Below are positions 48,893-57,547 of a DNA stretch of 64,000 nt, one piece after another. The notes beneath the pieces are model-generated. The model did no database searches and was not told the DNA's origin. It saw nothing but the letters and a program-made list of their open reading frames with translations. Both the position numbers and the translations under genes were made by a program. Origin of the DNA: Brachybacterium halotolerans. Its GTDB lineage: Bacteria; Actinomycetota; Actinomycetes; Actinomycetales; Dermabacteraceae. The stretch covers positions 12,093 through 76,092 of the forward strand of contig NZ_JAEDAJ010000002.1 in the NCBI RefSeq assembly GCF_016623465.1, read 5' to 3'. Position 1 is the first letter of the stretch. Each line of letters begins with the position of its first letter.

Positions 48893-50001
48893 ACGGCGAC
48901 GAGACGACACCCGCACGTCTGCGCGTGCTGATCCCCAAGGGTCTCGCGGCCCTCGCGGGCCAGTCCGGGATCGGCGAGGCCATCCGTCATCAGCGCCGTG
49001 CGGTCGAGGCCCTGGGGCACGAGGTCGTCACCTCGCCCTTCGCGGACTACGACGTCGCGCACCTGAACACCCCCTTCCCGGACACCCCGCTGCTGGCTGC
49101 GCTCTCGCACCTGCGCGGACGCCCGGTGATGATGTGGGCGCATTCGACCGAGGAGGACTTCCGGGACTCGTTCACGGGCGCGAACCGGATCGCCCCCTGG
49201 TTCCGGCGCTGGATCGCGTGGATCTACCGCCGCGGGGACGCGGTCGTCACGCCCACGCAGTACGCGTGCACCCTGATCTCCCGGCCCCGCTACAAGATCT
49301 CCCGGCGCATCCATGTGCTCTCGAACGGGGTCGACACCGGCTTCTTCGCGCGCCGCGACGGAGACCGCGAGGCGCTGCGCGACCGTCTGGGACTCGCGCC
49401 CGAGGCGCCGGTGGTGATGAGCGTGGGCATCCAGATGGTGCGCAAGGGGATCCTCGAATGGGTGGAGCTCGCCCGGTCGATGCCCGAGGTCACCTTCGTC
49501 TGGTACGGCCGCACCGACCCGCGTCTGATCACGAAGGACGTCGCGGCCGCGGTCGCCTCCGCCCCTGCCAACACCCGCTTCCCGGGGTATGTCACCCCGG
49601 ACGTGCTGCGCGAGGCCTACGCCGGGTGCGACGCCTTCTGCTTCCTCACCAAGGAGGAGACCGAGGGGATCGTGCTGCTGGAGGCCCTCGCCTGCCGCGC
49701 CCCCGTGCTGCTCTCGGACATCCCGATCTACGAGGACTGGCTGCCGGACGGCGAGGTCGTCCACAAGGTGCCCGTGCCCGCCTCGAGCGCCGTGAGCGGC
49801 GGCTCGGACCAGGCGCTGCGCGCACGGCGCAGCGGTGCGCAGAAGATCGCGGAGCGTCTGCGACTGCTGCTCGACGGGGAGCTCGCGGACCTCTCCGCGG
49901 CGGGACGCGCCGCCGCCGAGGCGGTGGACATGCAGGAGGTCGCCGCCCAGCTGCAGGTCATCTACGACCGGGAGGGCGTCAGCCCGCGTCGTCCCCGCTG
50001 A
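48889..50001 (+). CDS. glycosyltransferase (GT4-like)
   Basis: 370 residues. RVLIPKGLAALAGQSGIGEAIRHQ at the start, the central VVMSVGIQMVRKGILEWVELA and the donor-site motif TKEETEGIVLLEALACRAP mark a GT4-type enzyme; it resembles diglucosyl diacylglycerol synthases that act after the first glucosyltransferase, but this is by layout only. GTG start overlaps the VTT stop. Ends near a hairpin-rich region shared with convergent hspR. Confidence 0.82.
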   Translation: MNGDETTPARLRVLIPKGLAALAGQSGIGEAIRHQRRAVEALGHEVVTSPFADYDVAHLNTPFPDTPLLAALSHLRGRPVMMWAHSTEEDFRDSFTGANRIAPWFRRWIAWIYRRGDAVVTPTQYACTLISRPRYKISRRIHVLSNGVDTGFFARRDGDREALRDRLGLAPEAPVVMSVGIQMVRKGILEWVELARSMPEVTFVWYGRTDPRLITKDVAAAVASAPANTRFPGYVTPDVLREAYAGCDAFCFLTKEETEGIVLLEALACRAPVLLSDIPIYEDWLPDGEVVHKVPVPASSAVSGGSDQALRARRSGAQKIAERLRLLLDGELADLSAAGRAAAEAVDMQEVAAQLQVIYDREGVSPRRPR

Positions 50002-50076
50002 GAGCGGCCGACGGGCCCACTCCGGGCGACGGGCCGGGCCCGGCCGACGGGCCGATGGGTCCGGCGCGGGCCGCTC
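50002..50076. terminator. GC-rich stem-loop region between convergent GT and hspR
   Basis: GAGCGGCC (50002-50009) pairs with GGCCGCTC (50069-50076) and encloses repeats of GGCCGACGGG and GGGCCGGGCCC. It spans the whole gap between the two genes and reaches into the hspR stop codon. Confidence 0.5.
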
Positions 50077-50548
50077 AGCGCCCTCCGCCGGGCCTCCAGA
50101 GCACGACGGCCCCGCTGTCGGGCCGGGCAGGACGCTGGCCGCGGCGCAGGGTGCTCACGCGCCCCGCGCTGTCGGCCGCGAAGACACGCCCGGAGTTCTC
50201 GCCCCCGCCACTGCTGCGGGCGCCGGAGGCGCGTCCGCCCATCGCGGCGATCGCCTCGCGCACGGAGCCGAGCTGGGACTGCAGCTGCGTGACCTCGTCC
50301 TGCAGCTCGAGGATCCGCTTGATGCCCGCGAGGTTGATGCCCTCCTCCTGGGAGAGGCGCTGGACCTCGCGGAGCTGTGCGACGTCGCGCGCGCTGTAGC
50401 GGCGGCCGCGGCCGGAGGTGCGCTGCGGGGAGACCAGACCGAGCCTGTCGTACTGGCGCAGGGTCTGCGGGTGCATGCCCGCGAGCTCGGCCGCGACGGA
50501 GATGACGAACACGGGTGCCCGCTCGTCGATCTGCTGGAACGGGGGCAT
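50075..50548 (-). CDS. hspR: heat-shock repressor HspR (MerR family)
   Basis: 157 residues. N-terminal MerR-type winged helix: VFVISVAAELAGMHPQTLRQYDRLGLVSPQRTSGRGRRYS, then a coiled coil (LQDEVTQLQSQLGSVREAI) and a disordered tail. Represses the dnaK operon, clpB and related genes by binding HAIR elements (CTTGAGT-N7-ACTCAAG), with DnaK as co-repressor in Streptomyces. HAIR-like sites are present upstream of dnaK and clpB in this window. Start at 50548 has AGGAGG 8 bases upstream. Confidence 0.95.
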   Translation of the reverse strand: MPPFQQIDERAPVFVISVAAELAGMHPQTLRQYDRLGLVSPQRTSGRGRRYSARDVAQLREVQRLSQEEGINLAGIKRILELQDEVTQLQSQLGSVREAIAAMGGRASGARSSGGGENSGRVFAADSAGRVSTLRRGQRPARPDSGAVVLWRPGGGR

Positions 50549-50602
50549 CGCCCTCGCCTCCTCTCGTCCTGCGGTCGAGCTCTGGCCGTGCACCGGGTCG
50601 TG

Positions 50603-50678
50603 CGGCCGGCCCGTCGCGGTCGGCCGGGGACGGCCGGCCCGTCGCGGTCGGCTGGGGACGGCCGGCCCGGCGCGCTCG
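50603..50678. repeat. 28-bp tandem repeat between dnaJ and hspR
   Basis: A 28-base unit, about 2.7 copies: 50603-50630, 50631-50658 (one difference) and a shorter third copy to about 50678. It consists of GGCCGGCCCGTCGCGGTCGG-type sequence and separates dnaJ from hspR by 157 bases. Confidence 0.85.
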
Positions 50679-50705
50679 GCGTCCGGGCCGGATCCGCCGC
50701 GGCCG

Positions 50706-51725
50706 TCAGCGGCGGGCGGCCTCGGCGAGGCCGGCGCGCGGGTTCTCGTCCCCGAGGGCGTCGCGCAGGGCCTCGACGGCCTCGCGCGCCGACTCGTCGA
50801 GGTGCTCGGGGACGGCCACCTCGATCTTCACACGCAGGTCTCCCGTGCGCTTGGACGTCTTCAGTCCCTTGCCCTTGGCGCGCAGAGTGCGGCCAGACGG
50901 CGTGCCCGCGGGGACCTTCATCCTCACATGGCCGCCCTCGAACAGGGGGACCTCGATCGTGGTGCCGAGCGCCGCCTCGTCGAAGCGGACGGGCACGGTG
51001 ATGTGCAGGTCCGCGCCGTCGGCGGACCACACGGGATCGGAACCGACGTCGAGGGTGAGGATCAGGTCGCCGGCGGGGCCGCCGTTCTGACCGGGCTGAC
51101 CCTTGCCGCGCAGACGGATCTTCTGCCCGTCGTGCACGCCGGCGGGGATGCGGGTGGTGACGCTGCGCCCGCCCACATCGAGCTTCGCCTCGGTGCCCAG
51201 CGCCGCGTCGCGGAAGCTGAGCGTGAGGTGGGCGCGCAGATCCTCGCCCTTGGTCTGCGTGGCGTAGCCGCCGCGGCCGAAGCCCGCGCCGCCGCCGGGC
51301 GCGCCGCCGAAGCTCGCGCCTCCGCCACCGCCGCCGAACATGCGCAGCAGGTCGTCCATGTCGATGTTCTGCCCGCCCGTGCTGTAGGCGGTGCGGCCTC
51401 CGCCGCCGCCTCCGAACATCGAGCCGAACATGTCCTCGAACCCGCCGCCGCCTCCGCCGCCGGATCCGGGGGCGAAGCGCGCGCCGCCCGCGCCCATGGC
51501 GCGGATCGCGTCGTACTGCTCGCGCTGCTCGTCGTCGCTGAGGACGGAGTAGGCCTCCCCGACCTCCTTGAAGCGGTCCTCGGCGGAGGGGTCATCGGGG
51601 TGGCGGTCGGGATGGAGGTCCCGCGCCTTCTTGCGGTATGCCTTCTTGATCTCCTGCGCGCTCGCGTCCTTCGAGACGCCGAGGACCGCGTAGAAGTCCT
51701 TCTCGAGCCAGTCCTGCTGGGACAT
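50706..51725 (-). CDS. dnaJ: J-domain co-chaperone (DnaJ, type without zinc finger)
   Basis: 339 residues. J-domain with LHPDRHPDDP (HPD motif) at about residues 37-46, a Gly-rich linker (GGGGGGGFEDMFG...), then two C-terminal substrate-binding domains (SFRDAALGTEAKLDV and VPVRFDEAALGTTIEVPLFEG). The four CxxCxGxG zinc motifs of classical DnaJ are absent, so this is the CbpA/DnaJ2-like type typical of actinobacterial dnaK operons. Works with DnaK and GrpE. AAAGGAGG precedes the ATG. Large gap (238 bases) to grpE. Confidence 0.93.
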   Translation of the reverse strand: MSQQDWLEKDFYAVLGVSKDASAQEIKKAYRKKARDLHPDRHPDDPSAEDRFKEVGEAYSVLSDDEQREQYDAIRAMGAGGARFAPGSGGGGGGGFEDMFGSMFGGGGGGRTAYSTGGQNIDMDDLLRMFGGGGGGASFGGAPGGGAGFGRGGYATQTKGEDLRAHLTLSFRDAALGTEAKLDVGGRSVTTRIPAGVHDGQKIRLRGKGQPGQNGGPAGDLILTLDVGSDPVWSADGADLHITVPVRFDEAALGTTIEVPLFEGGHVRMKVPAGTPSGRTLRAKGKGLKTSKRTGDLRVKIEVAVPEHLDESAREAVEALRDALGDENPRAGLAEAARR

Positions 51726-51865
51726 TCGTGCGCCTCCTTTCGGGGAGCGTCGGTCTGCTGTGGATCGGTGGTGGTCTCGGTGCGGCGAGGGGTGCCGCTG
51801 AGTCCATGGTGCACGGCCCGGCTGCGGGCCGCGGAAGTCTGTGGTGCCGATGGTCCCTCATGGCA

Positions 51866-51902
51866 GGCGGGCCGGTGCGGAACTGATCCGCACCGGCCCG
51901 CC
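51866..51902 (-). terminator. 16-bp hairpin in the grpE-dnaJ gap
   Basis: Perfect 16-base stem (51866-51881 with 51887-51902, loop ACTGA) 61 bases after the grpE stop. No T tract. It may lower transcription of dnaJ-hspR relative to dnaK-grpE, or mark an mRNA processing site. Confidence 0.6.
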
Positions 51903-51963
51903 GCGCCGACGGGGTCGGCGTGCGATCGGACCGGCGGGAGCGCCCTCGATCATCGCGTGGGAA

Positions 51964-52641
51964 TCACTGCGGGCCCACGGTGCCCACGCGGGCGGGGCGC
52001 AGCACGCGTTCGCCCGCCCGGTAGCCGGGCTGCATGACGAGCTTGATCCGCGTGGTGTCCGCCTCCGGGGACTCCTCGTGCATGAGGGCCTCGTGCAGGC
52101 TCGGATCGAACTCGTCGCCCGCCTCGCCGTACCGCTCGAGGCCCTGCGCGCGCAGGGTGTCCTCGAGCTTCGCGGCGATCGAGTGGAACGGGGTGCCCTC
52201 GGCGATGTCGCCGTGCTGGCGACCCAGCTCGATGTCGTCCAGGACGCTGATCAGGCTGGCCAGGACGCGGGAGGAGGCGGCCTGCTTGTCGGCCGCCGCC
52301 GTCGCCTCGATCCGTCGCCGGGAGTTGACGTACTCGGCCTGGGAGCGCTTGAGCTCCTCGAACAGGTCCGCCACCTGCGACTCGAGCTCCGCGATCCGGG
52401 CGCTCTCGCCGGAGGCCTCCCCCGCGGGGTCGCCCTCCTGCTGCGCCTGCTCGTAGAGCGCCGCCGCCTCGGCGTCCAGGGGGTCGCCCCCCTGATCGTC
52501 GGCCGTCGGGCCCGACGGGCGGACGCTGCCGTCCGCCGGGTCCACCCTGCGCTTGTCGGTGAAGGAGAACCCGGCCTCTGCCGCGTCACCCTCGGGACCG
52601 CGCGGGTCCTGGGGATCGGGCGTCTGCTGGTTCTCGGTCAT
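51964..52641 (-). CDS. grpE: nucleotide-exchange factor GrpE
   Basis: 225 residues. Long acidic N-terminal tail, coiled coil (IAELESQVADLFEELKRSQAEY), then the GrpE core with RRRIEATAAADKQAASSRVLASLISVLDDIELG and the C-terminal wing with VMQPGYRAGERVLRPARV. Speeds ADP release from DnaK. ATG at 52641 overlaps the dnaK stop (TGATG). A GTG directly before it is possible but less likely. Confidence 0.95.
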   Translation of the reverse strand: MTENQQTPDPQDPRGPEGDAAEAGFSFTDKRRVDPADGSVRPSGPTADDQGGDPLDAEAAALYEQAQQEGDPAGEASGESARIAELESQVADLFEELKRSQAEYVNSRRRIEATAAADKQAASSRVLASLISVLDDIELGRQHGDIAEGTPFHSIAAKLEDTLRAQGLERYGEAGDEFDPSLHEALMHEESPEADTTRIKLVMQPGYRAGERVLRPARVGTVGPQ

Positions 52642-54512
52642 CACTTCTTCTCCTCGTCCTCGTCGTCCACGATCTCGGCGTCGACCACGTCGTCGTCATC
52701 CGACGCCGCACCGGCGTCCGCGTTCGGGGCGCCCTCGGCGCCCGCGGCGCCGTCCTCGCCCTGCTGCGAGTAGATCGCCGTGCCGACGGCCTGCAGGGCC
52801 TCGTTGAGAGCATCCCGCTTGGCCTCGAGGTCGCTCGTGGAGGCGTCCTCGTTCGCGAGCAGGTCCTTGCCCTCCTTGATGGCGTCCTCGGCCTTGGTGC
52901 GGTCGGACTCGGAGATCTTGTCCTCGTTGTCCTTCAGCAGCTTCTCGCCCTGGTAGACGAGCTGCTCGAGGGTGTTGCGGGCGTCGGAGTTCTTCCGGCG
53001 CTCCTCGTCCTCGGCGGCGTGGGCCTCGGCGTCCTTGACCATGCGGTCGATGTCGTCCTCGGAGAGGGCGGACCCGCCGGTGATCTGGATGGACTGCTCG
53101 TTGCCGGTGCCGCGGTCCTTGGCGCTGACGTGCACGATGCCGTTGGAGTCGATGTCGAAGGTGACCTCGATCTGCGGGATGCCGCGCGGGGCCGGCGCGA
53201 TGCCGGTCAGCTCGAAGGTGCCCAGGAGCTTGTTGTCCCGGGTGAACTGGCGCTCGCCCTGGAAGACCTGGATGGCGACCGACGGCTGGTTGTCCTCGGC
53301 GGTGGAGAAGATCTCCGATGCCTTGGTCGGGATGGCCGCGTTGCGCTCGATGAGCTTGGTCATGCGCCCGCCCTTGGTCTCGATGCCGAGGCTCAGCGGG
53401 GTGACGTCCATGAGCAGGACGTCCTTGCGGTCGCCGGTGAGGACGGCGGCCTGCAGGGCGGCGCCCACGGCGACGACCTCATCGGGGTTCACGCCCTTGT
53501 TCGGCTCCTTGCCGGTCAGGGACTTCACGAGCTCCGAGACGGCCGGCATACGGGTCGAGCCGCCGACGAGGACCACGTGGTCGATGTCGGAGACGGAGAT
53601 CCCGGCGTCCTTGATGACCTGGTGGAAGGGGGCCTTCGTGCGCTCGAGGAGGTCCTGCGTCATCTCCTCGAAGTGCGAGCGGGTCAGCTTCTCGTCCAGG
53701 TGCAGCGGGCCGTTCTCGGTCATCGAGAGGTACTGCAGCGAGATGTTCGTCGACGTCGAGGAGGAGAGCTCCTTCTTCGCCTGCTCCGCGGCCTCCTTGA
53801 GGCGCTGCAGGGCGATGCGGTCCTTGCTCAGGTCCACGCCGTCCTTGGACTTCACCTGCTGGATCAGCCAGTCGACGATCTTCTGGTCCCAGTCGTCGCC
53901 GCCCAGGCGGTTGTCGCCAGCGGTGGCCTCGACCTGGATGGCCGAGCCGTCCTCGTCCTTGCTGACCTGCAGCAGGGAGACGTCGAAGGTGCCGCCGCCG
54001 AGGTCGAAGACGAGGATCTCCTCGTCGTCCTTGCCCTTCTCCAGCCCGTAGGCGAGAGCGGCCGCGGTGGGCTCGTTGATGATGCGCAGGACGTTCAGGC
54101 CCGCGATCTGGCCGGCGTCCTTGGTCGCCTGGCGCTCGGAGTCGTTGAAGTACGCGGGGACGGTGACGACGGCGTCCGTGACGGGCTCGCCGAGGTACGC
54201 CTCCGCATCGCGCTTGAGCTTGCCCAGGATGCGGGCCGAGATCTCCTGCGCGGTGTACTTCTTGTCATCGATGTCCGTGCTCCAGTCGGTGCCCATGTGG
54301 CGCTTGACCGAAGAGATGGTGCGGTCCACGTTGGTGACCGCCTGGCGCTTGGCGACCTCGCCCACGAGGACCTCTCCCTGCTTGGAGAAGGCCACGACGG
54401 ACGGGGTGGTGCGCATGCCCTCCGCGTTCGCGATCACGGTGGGCTGTCCGCCCTCGATGACCGCGACGCAGGAGTTGGTGGTTCCGAGGTCGATTCCGAC
54501 GACACGGGACAT
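52641..54512 (-). CDS. dnaK: chaperone DnaK (Hsp70)
   Basis: 623 residues. N-terminal ATPase start [15 protein letters not shown], phosphate loop [12 protein letters not shown], then the substrate domain and a C-terminal acidic tail ending [13 protein letters not shown]. First gene of dnaK-grpE-dnaJ-hspR. AGGA just before the ATG at 54512. Transcribed from a near-consensus promoter that is flanked by two HspR-type operators. Confidence 0.98.
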   Translation of the reverse strand: MSRVVGIDLGTTNSCVAVIEGGQPTVIANAEGMRTTPSVVAFSKQGEVLVGEVAKRQAVTNVDRTISSVKRHMGTDWSTDIDDKKYTAQEISARILGKLKRDAEAYLGEPVTDAVVTVPAYFNDSERQATKDAGQIAGLNVLRIINEPTAAALAYGLEKGKDDEEILVFDLGGGTFDVSLLQVSKDEDGSAIQVEATAGDNRLGGDDWDQKIVDWLIQQVKSKDGVDLSKDRIALQRLKEAAEQAKKELSSSTSTNISLQYLSMTENGPLHLDEKLTRSHFEEMTQDLLERTKAPFHQVIKDAGISVSDIDHVVLVGGSTRMPAVSELVKSLTGKEPNKGVNPDEVVAVGAALQAAVLTGDRKDVLLMDVTPLSLGIETKGGRMTKLIERNAAIPTKASEIFSTAEDNQPSVAIQVFQGERQFTRDNKLLGTFELTGIAPAPRGIPQIEVTFDIDSNGIVHVSAKDRGTGNEQSIQITGGSALSEDDIDRMVKDAEAHAAEDEERRKNSDARNTLEQLVYQGEKLLKDNEDKISESDRTKAEDAIKEGKDLLANEDASTSDLEAKRDALNEALQAVGTAIYSQQGEDGAAGAEGAPNADAGAASDDDDVVDAEIVDDEDEEKK

Positions 54513-54581
54513 GGGTTCCTGCCTTTCTGCGACGCACGGTCGCAACGGGTTCGTGCACCGCCGGCGATGCCGACGGGAAGC

Positions 54582-54602
54582 GCTGAGTCGTACGCACTCA
54601 AG
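54582..54602 (-). promoter_or_regulatory. HAIR-type operator 1 at the dnaK promoter
   Basis: GCTGAGT-N7-ACTCAAG (54582-54602), 12 of 14 positions match the HspR consensus. It covers the predicted transcription start and touches the -10. Confidence 0.7.
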
Positions 54603-54629
54603 TAGAGATCCGCTCCGCAGGGCTGTCAA
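54601..54629 (-). promoter_or_regulatory. dnaK promoter
   Basis: Minus strand TTGACA (54624-54629) as -35 and TCTACT (54601-54606) as -10 with 17 bases between. Predicted start near 54594, giving a leader of about 80 bases. Confidence 0.75.
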
Positions 54630-54645
54630 ACCCCGCCTCATCAAC

Positions 54646-54666
54646 CTTGAGCACACTGGACTCAAC
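54646..54666 (-). promoter_or_regulatory. HAIR-type operator 2 upstream of the dnaK promoter
   Basis: CTTGAGC-N7-ACTCAAC (54646-54666), 12 of 14 consensus positions. With operator 1 it brackets the promoter; their left ends are 64 bases apart. Confidence 0.75.
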
Positions 54667-54918
54667 TACGGGAACCTGCCGTTCATTCCCCTGTGGGCGA
54701 GAAGTGGTCCAGTTCACGGATGCGGGGTCCGGCGTGAGCGCCACCGGCCTACCGGGGACAGTGGCGCTACCCGGAGCTGTTCCGTGCCGCAACAGAAGAC
54801 CGGACCCCGATTTACGGGACCTGATCATGCACCAGACCCGGCCCAAGCAGGACTCCGGCGCCCGGAAGGACATGGACCGGTGAGCGAGCGAGCGTCAAAG
54901 CCAGACAATTTGTGCAAT
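54667..54918. other. 252-base junction between dnaK promoter and low-GC island
   Basis: No convincing gene. An open plus frame (to a TGA at 54881) contains LPGAVPCRNRRPDPDLRD, but has no ribosome-binding site and its third positions are not GC-biased. It could be decayed transposase-like DNA at the island edge. Base composition falls toward the right end. Confidence 0.35.
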
Positions 54919-56898
54919 CTACTTGCGGACCGTCACAGCTTCGAATGCGGGCAAAGTAGGCGCCGAGCCATTCGTCCACCTGGTCAGCGTCAGCTCGAGC
55001 TGGAGAAAGCCTGCGGGACTCGGGGTGCGGGTGAGCTCAAATATTCGCTTGACCACGCTGGCGATCTCCGGAGCCGCATGGGCGGCAGCCAGACTGTTCA
55101 CTTTTCGCAACGCAGGAATTAGAGAGAAGTCGCCCCCTTTCAGCAAGAACAGGCCAACGGACCCGGCTGCATATTTTAGATCGCTAATTGTCAAGAGCGA
55201 GTTCCCGTTAACCGTGCACTTGTCGCGGAACTCAATTACCGCCATCAGGTCGTCCACGGGAGCATTCGCTGCTTCTCGGGTACCCTCGAAGATATCGAAC
55301 GCCGCAAATGGAACGACCAAGGTTGTCACCGCCCCAGGAACACGCACGGATACTTTTGATATGGTATCCGGAACGTGTTGCGCGAAAGCTAGAGCCAGAG
55401 CGAATACGTCGTCCCGGTCGATCGTGAGAGTGAAGTCCCACGATGTTGGGCTCTCGCTCGCCTCAACAACTGTGGAGTCCCCGCTCTCAAGCCATAGGGT
55501 TGCCAGCCGGAAGGCTGTCAGGTTCATGTATGAGGCGTCGTCTTCTTTCAACGGCACTTCGATACCCAACCGAGCCAAGTCATTCATCAAAGACCAGTTC
55601 ATCGCAAGTACCGATTCCACAAAACCGAAGATGCGATCAATGACTCCCGCCCGCGATATCGTCTCTTGATATGACCGCAGTCGGAAGATGACGTGATCCC
55701 CCTCAAAAATGAAGCTGTTGCCATGTTGAGAGGCGTTGCGGAGGGAGGCCCCGTCATCCTGGAGCAGGAAAGCCGTCTGGTCCTGGCGAGTAAGACTACG
55801 CGCCAGCGCCGTCGCGTCGTCTTGGATGAGCTTTGTGTACGGTTGCGACTTGATGCCGGCCACCAGGTTGTACCAGGCAAGGATTGGGCTAGCGACGTCC
55901 TCGTAGATCTCGCCGTAGAACTTAATGATCCGCCGCATCAGCGCCTGTTCATCCTTGACGCGCGAAAGGGCGGCCTCGAACCCTTCCAAGGCTTCGTAGA
56001 CGAGGCGTGAACTGGTGGCCAGCCCTTCCAATGCACCCGACTGCGATGCCACTTCGGAAATCTGAGAGCTTTCTTGACACAGTCGACTCGCCTCTCCGAG
56101 CACATGGTGAAAGCGCTTTGGGTCGAAATGGACAGACCCCAGTGCGTCCAGGATAAGAAATTGCGCCCCCTGGCCGGGTTGCGCAAGAACACCGGTCAGC
56201 CGCGCGGCTTCCTGAGCGCCTAGCCGGTCCAAATCGAGCAAATCGAGCCCAGGATACGATGAGGCCAGGGCATTGAGAGAACGCTCGAAAAGGTTAGGGA
56301 TCGAGTGGTCTTCGTAAGCCCGCACGGACTCAAGGAGAGTGTAATACTTCCCCAGCTCCTCCGTAGCCACGTCAATAAGATTCTGCCCCTGACTGGCGAG
56401 GCGCTGAGCCTCGTCCAACGCTGGCGCTTGCAACGCCCGGGAATACGTCGGCCACAGTTCCAAGAAATGCTCAATTACCTTGGCAACAACCTCGTGCTGA
56501 GCAATGGACGGTCGGAGGCGAGGGTGATTTGAGCACCTACGCTCCATTCCCTGGAGCAGTCGTTCAGCTTCCACCATTCGTGCGACGGATTCGCTGGACG
56601 CTGAGTCAGCGATTAGGCCACTGAGCGCGTCAGCAAAATTATCGAGGTAGTTCCCCAACTCTTCGCATGTCGGAAGCCCGCCCTCGTCTTGCTCCGTCAC
56701 CACGGATTGATCAGCCAAACCCTCTTGGACTCGCCTCGTTGCAGTACGGCGTTGCACGACGAAGGCGTTCACCTCACCCGGGCGAGGTTTCAGTTTGCAT
56801 TCAGCGCAAGTCTGACCCAGGACGCGCCTTGCCCCGCAGCGGAAACAATCCATTACCTGAAAGCTCATCGCCTTTCGAGGCTTTCTTCGCATTCCCAT
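54919..56898 (-). CDS. zinc-ribbon protein of unknown function, low-GC island
   Basis: 659 residues. A zinc ribbon is at the N-terminus: C18-x2-C21-x9-C31-x2-C34 in CFRCGARRVLGQTCAEC. From about 45 to 340 it is helical and charged, with a possible coiled coil; the C-terminal third (about 480-659) has beta-strand patterns (VSVRVPGAVTTLVVPFAAF, GFLQLELTLTRW). No catalytic motif or membrane helix is seen and I do not recognise the family. Base composition is clearly less GC-rich, with many A/T third positions and rare codons such as AGA and TTA-like Leu codons, unlike its neighbours. GAGGGAG 8 bases before the ATG. It looks horizontally acquired. Confidence 0.75.
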   Translation of the reverse strand: MGMRRKPRKAMSFQVMDCFRCGARRVLGQTCAECKLKPRPGEVNAFVVQRRTATRRVQEGLADQSVVTEQDEGGLPTCEELGNYLDNFADALSGLIADSASSESVARMVEAERLLQGMERRCSNHPRLRPSIAQHEVVAKVIEHFLELWPTYSRALQAPALDEAQRLASQGQNLIDVATEELGKYYTLLESVRAYEDHSIPNLFERSLNALASSYPGLDLLDLDRLGAQEAARLTGVLAQPGQGAQFLILDALGSVHFDPKRFHHVLGEASRLCQESSQISEVASQSGALEGLATSSRLVYEALEGFEAALSRVKDEQALMRRIIKFYGEIYEDVASPILAWYNLVAGIKSQPYTKLIQDDATALARSLTRQDQTAFLLQDDGASLRNASQHGNSFIFEGDHVIFRLRSYQETISRAGVIDRIFGFVESVLAMNWSLMNDLARLGIEVPLKEDDASYMNLTAFRLATLWLESGDSTVVEASESPTSWDFTLTIDRDDVFALALAFAQHVPDTISKVSVRVPGAVTTLVVPFAAFDIFEGTREAANAPVDDLMAVIEFRDKCTVNGNSLLTISDLKYAAGSVGLFLLKGGDFSLIPALRKVNSLAAAHAAPEIASVVKRIFELTRTPSPAGFLQLELTLTRWTNGSAPTLPAFEAVTVRK

Positions 56899-57547
56899 GT
56901 GGCCCGCTCCCTCACTTACATTTTGTCACGCTTGGGGCTGCAGACAGTTTGGCGCGAGACACCCTAGCGAACTTCCGATTTTTCTTCGGTAGACCCAGCT
57001 GGATCATAGCTTCAGATTCCGGGGGCGGCGTCACGAACCTCCGAAGTGGCCTGCACGGAGCCGCCAGAGTGGCTCTAACCCTGAAGGGCGAACCCGAACT
57101 AGATACACCCGCTTGTGACCTGGACGCGTACAGGTACGCCTCGCAGGCCGTCCAAGACTTCACGGCCGTTGGTTTGACCGGTGACGGGACGCTGCAATGA
57201 GCGCCCTTGGTCCGCCTCCTCTCCCCGAAGCGGCGCGCTGACCGGCACGGCCGACGCAGGACCTCCGCAGCGTTCCATCTCGGAACTCGATTCCTGAGGA
57301 TCTGACAACTTAGCCGCAATCCAGGGGGCCAATCAGTTCATAGCGGCGCAGGTCAGAGGCTCAAGCTTGCGACAGGTCCGTTAGGACCTACAACAGACTC
57401 GCCGTCGGGCCGACGCGCGCCGCGGCTGCGATGGCTCGGGCTCAGAAGGGTCGCGTGGTGACTGAACGGAGCCCGCGCAGTAGCCCTCGACACCGTCATG
57501 GCCGCTCACGACGGCGTCGGCACTCGGTCGTGCCATACCCTCGCGGG
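56899..57547. other. 649-base low-GC to normal-GC transition, no gene assigned
   Basis: Six-frame reading gives only frames lacking start signals and codon bias. A small hairpin AGGTCC/GGACCT with loop GTTA lies at 57374-57389. Composition returns to the genome norm near 57400. GACAACTTAGCCGCAATC at 57304-57321 resembles GACAATTTGTGCAATC at 54904-54919 at the other island end, a possible degenerate flanking repeat. A TACCCT (57536-57541) ahead of the next gene is its promoter box. Confidence 0.5.
57536..57541 (+). promoter_or_regulatory. -10 box of leaderless membrane-protein gene
   Basis: TACCCT ends 6 bases before the ATG at 57548. Confidence 0.5.

Noticed and set aside
54647..54883. 78-codon plus-strand frame between dnaK and the island
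   Set aside because: It overlaps HAIR operator 2, has no Shine-Dalgarno or leaderless box, and shows no third-position GC bias.
56912..57332. Possible small genes in the 3' part of the low-GC region
   Set aside because: Open frames on either strand lack ribosome-binding sites and codon bias, and overlap each other in different frames.
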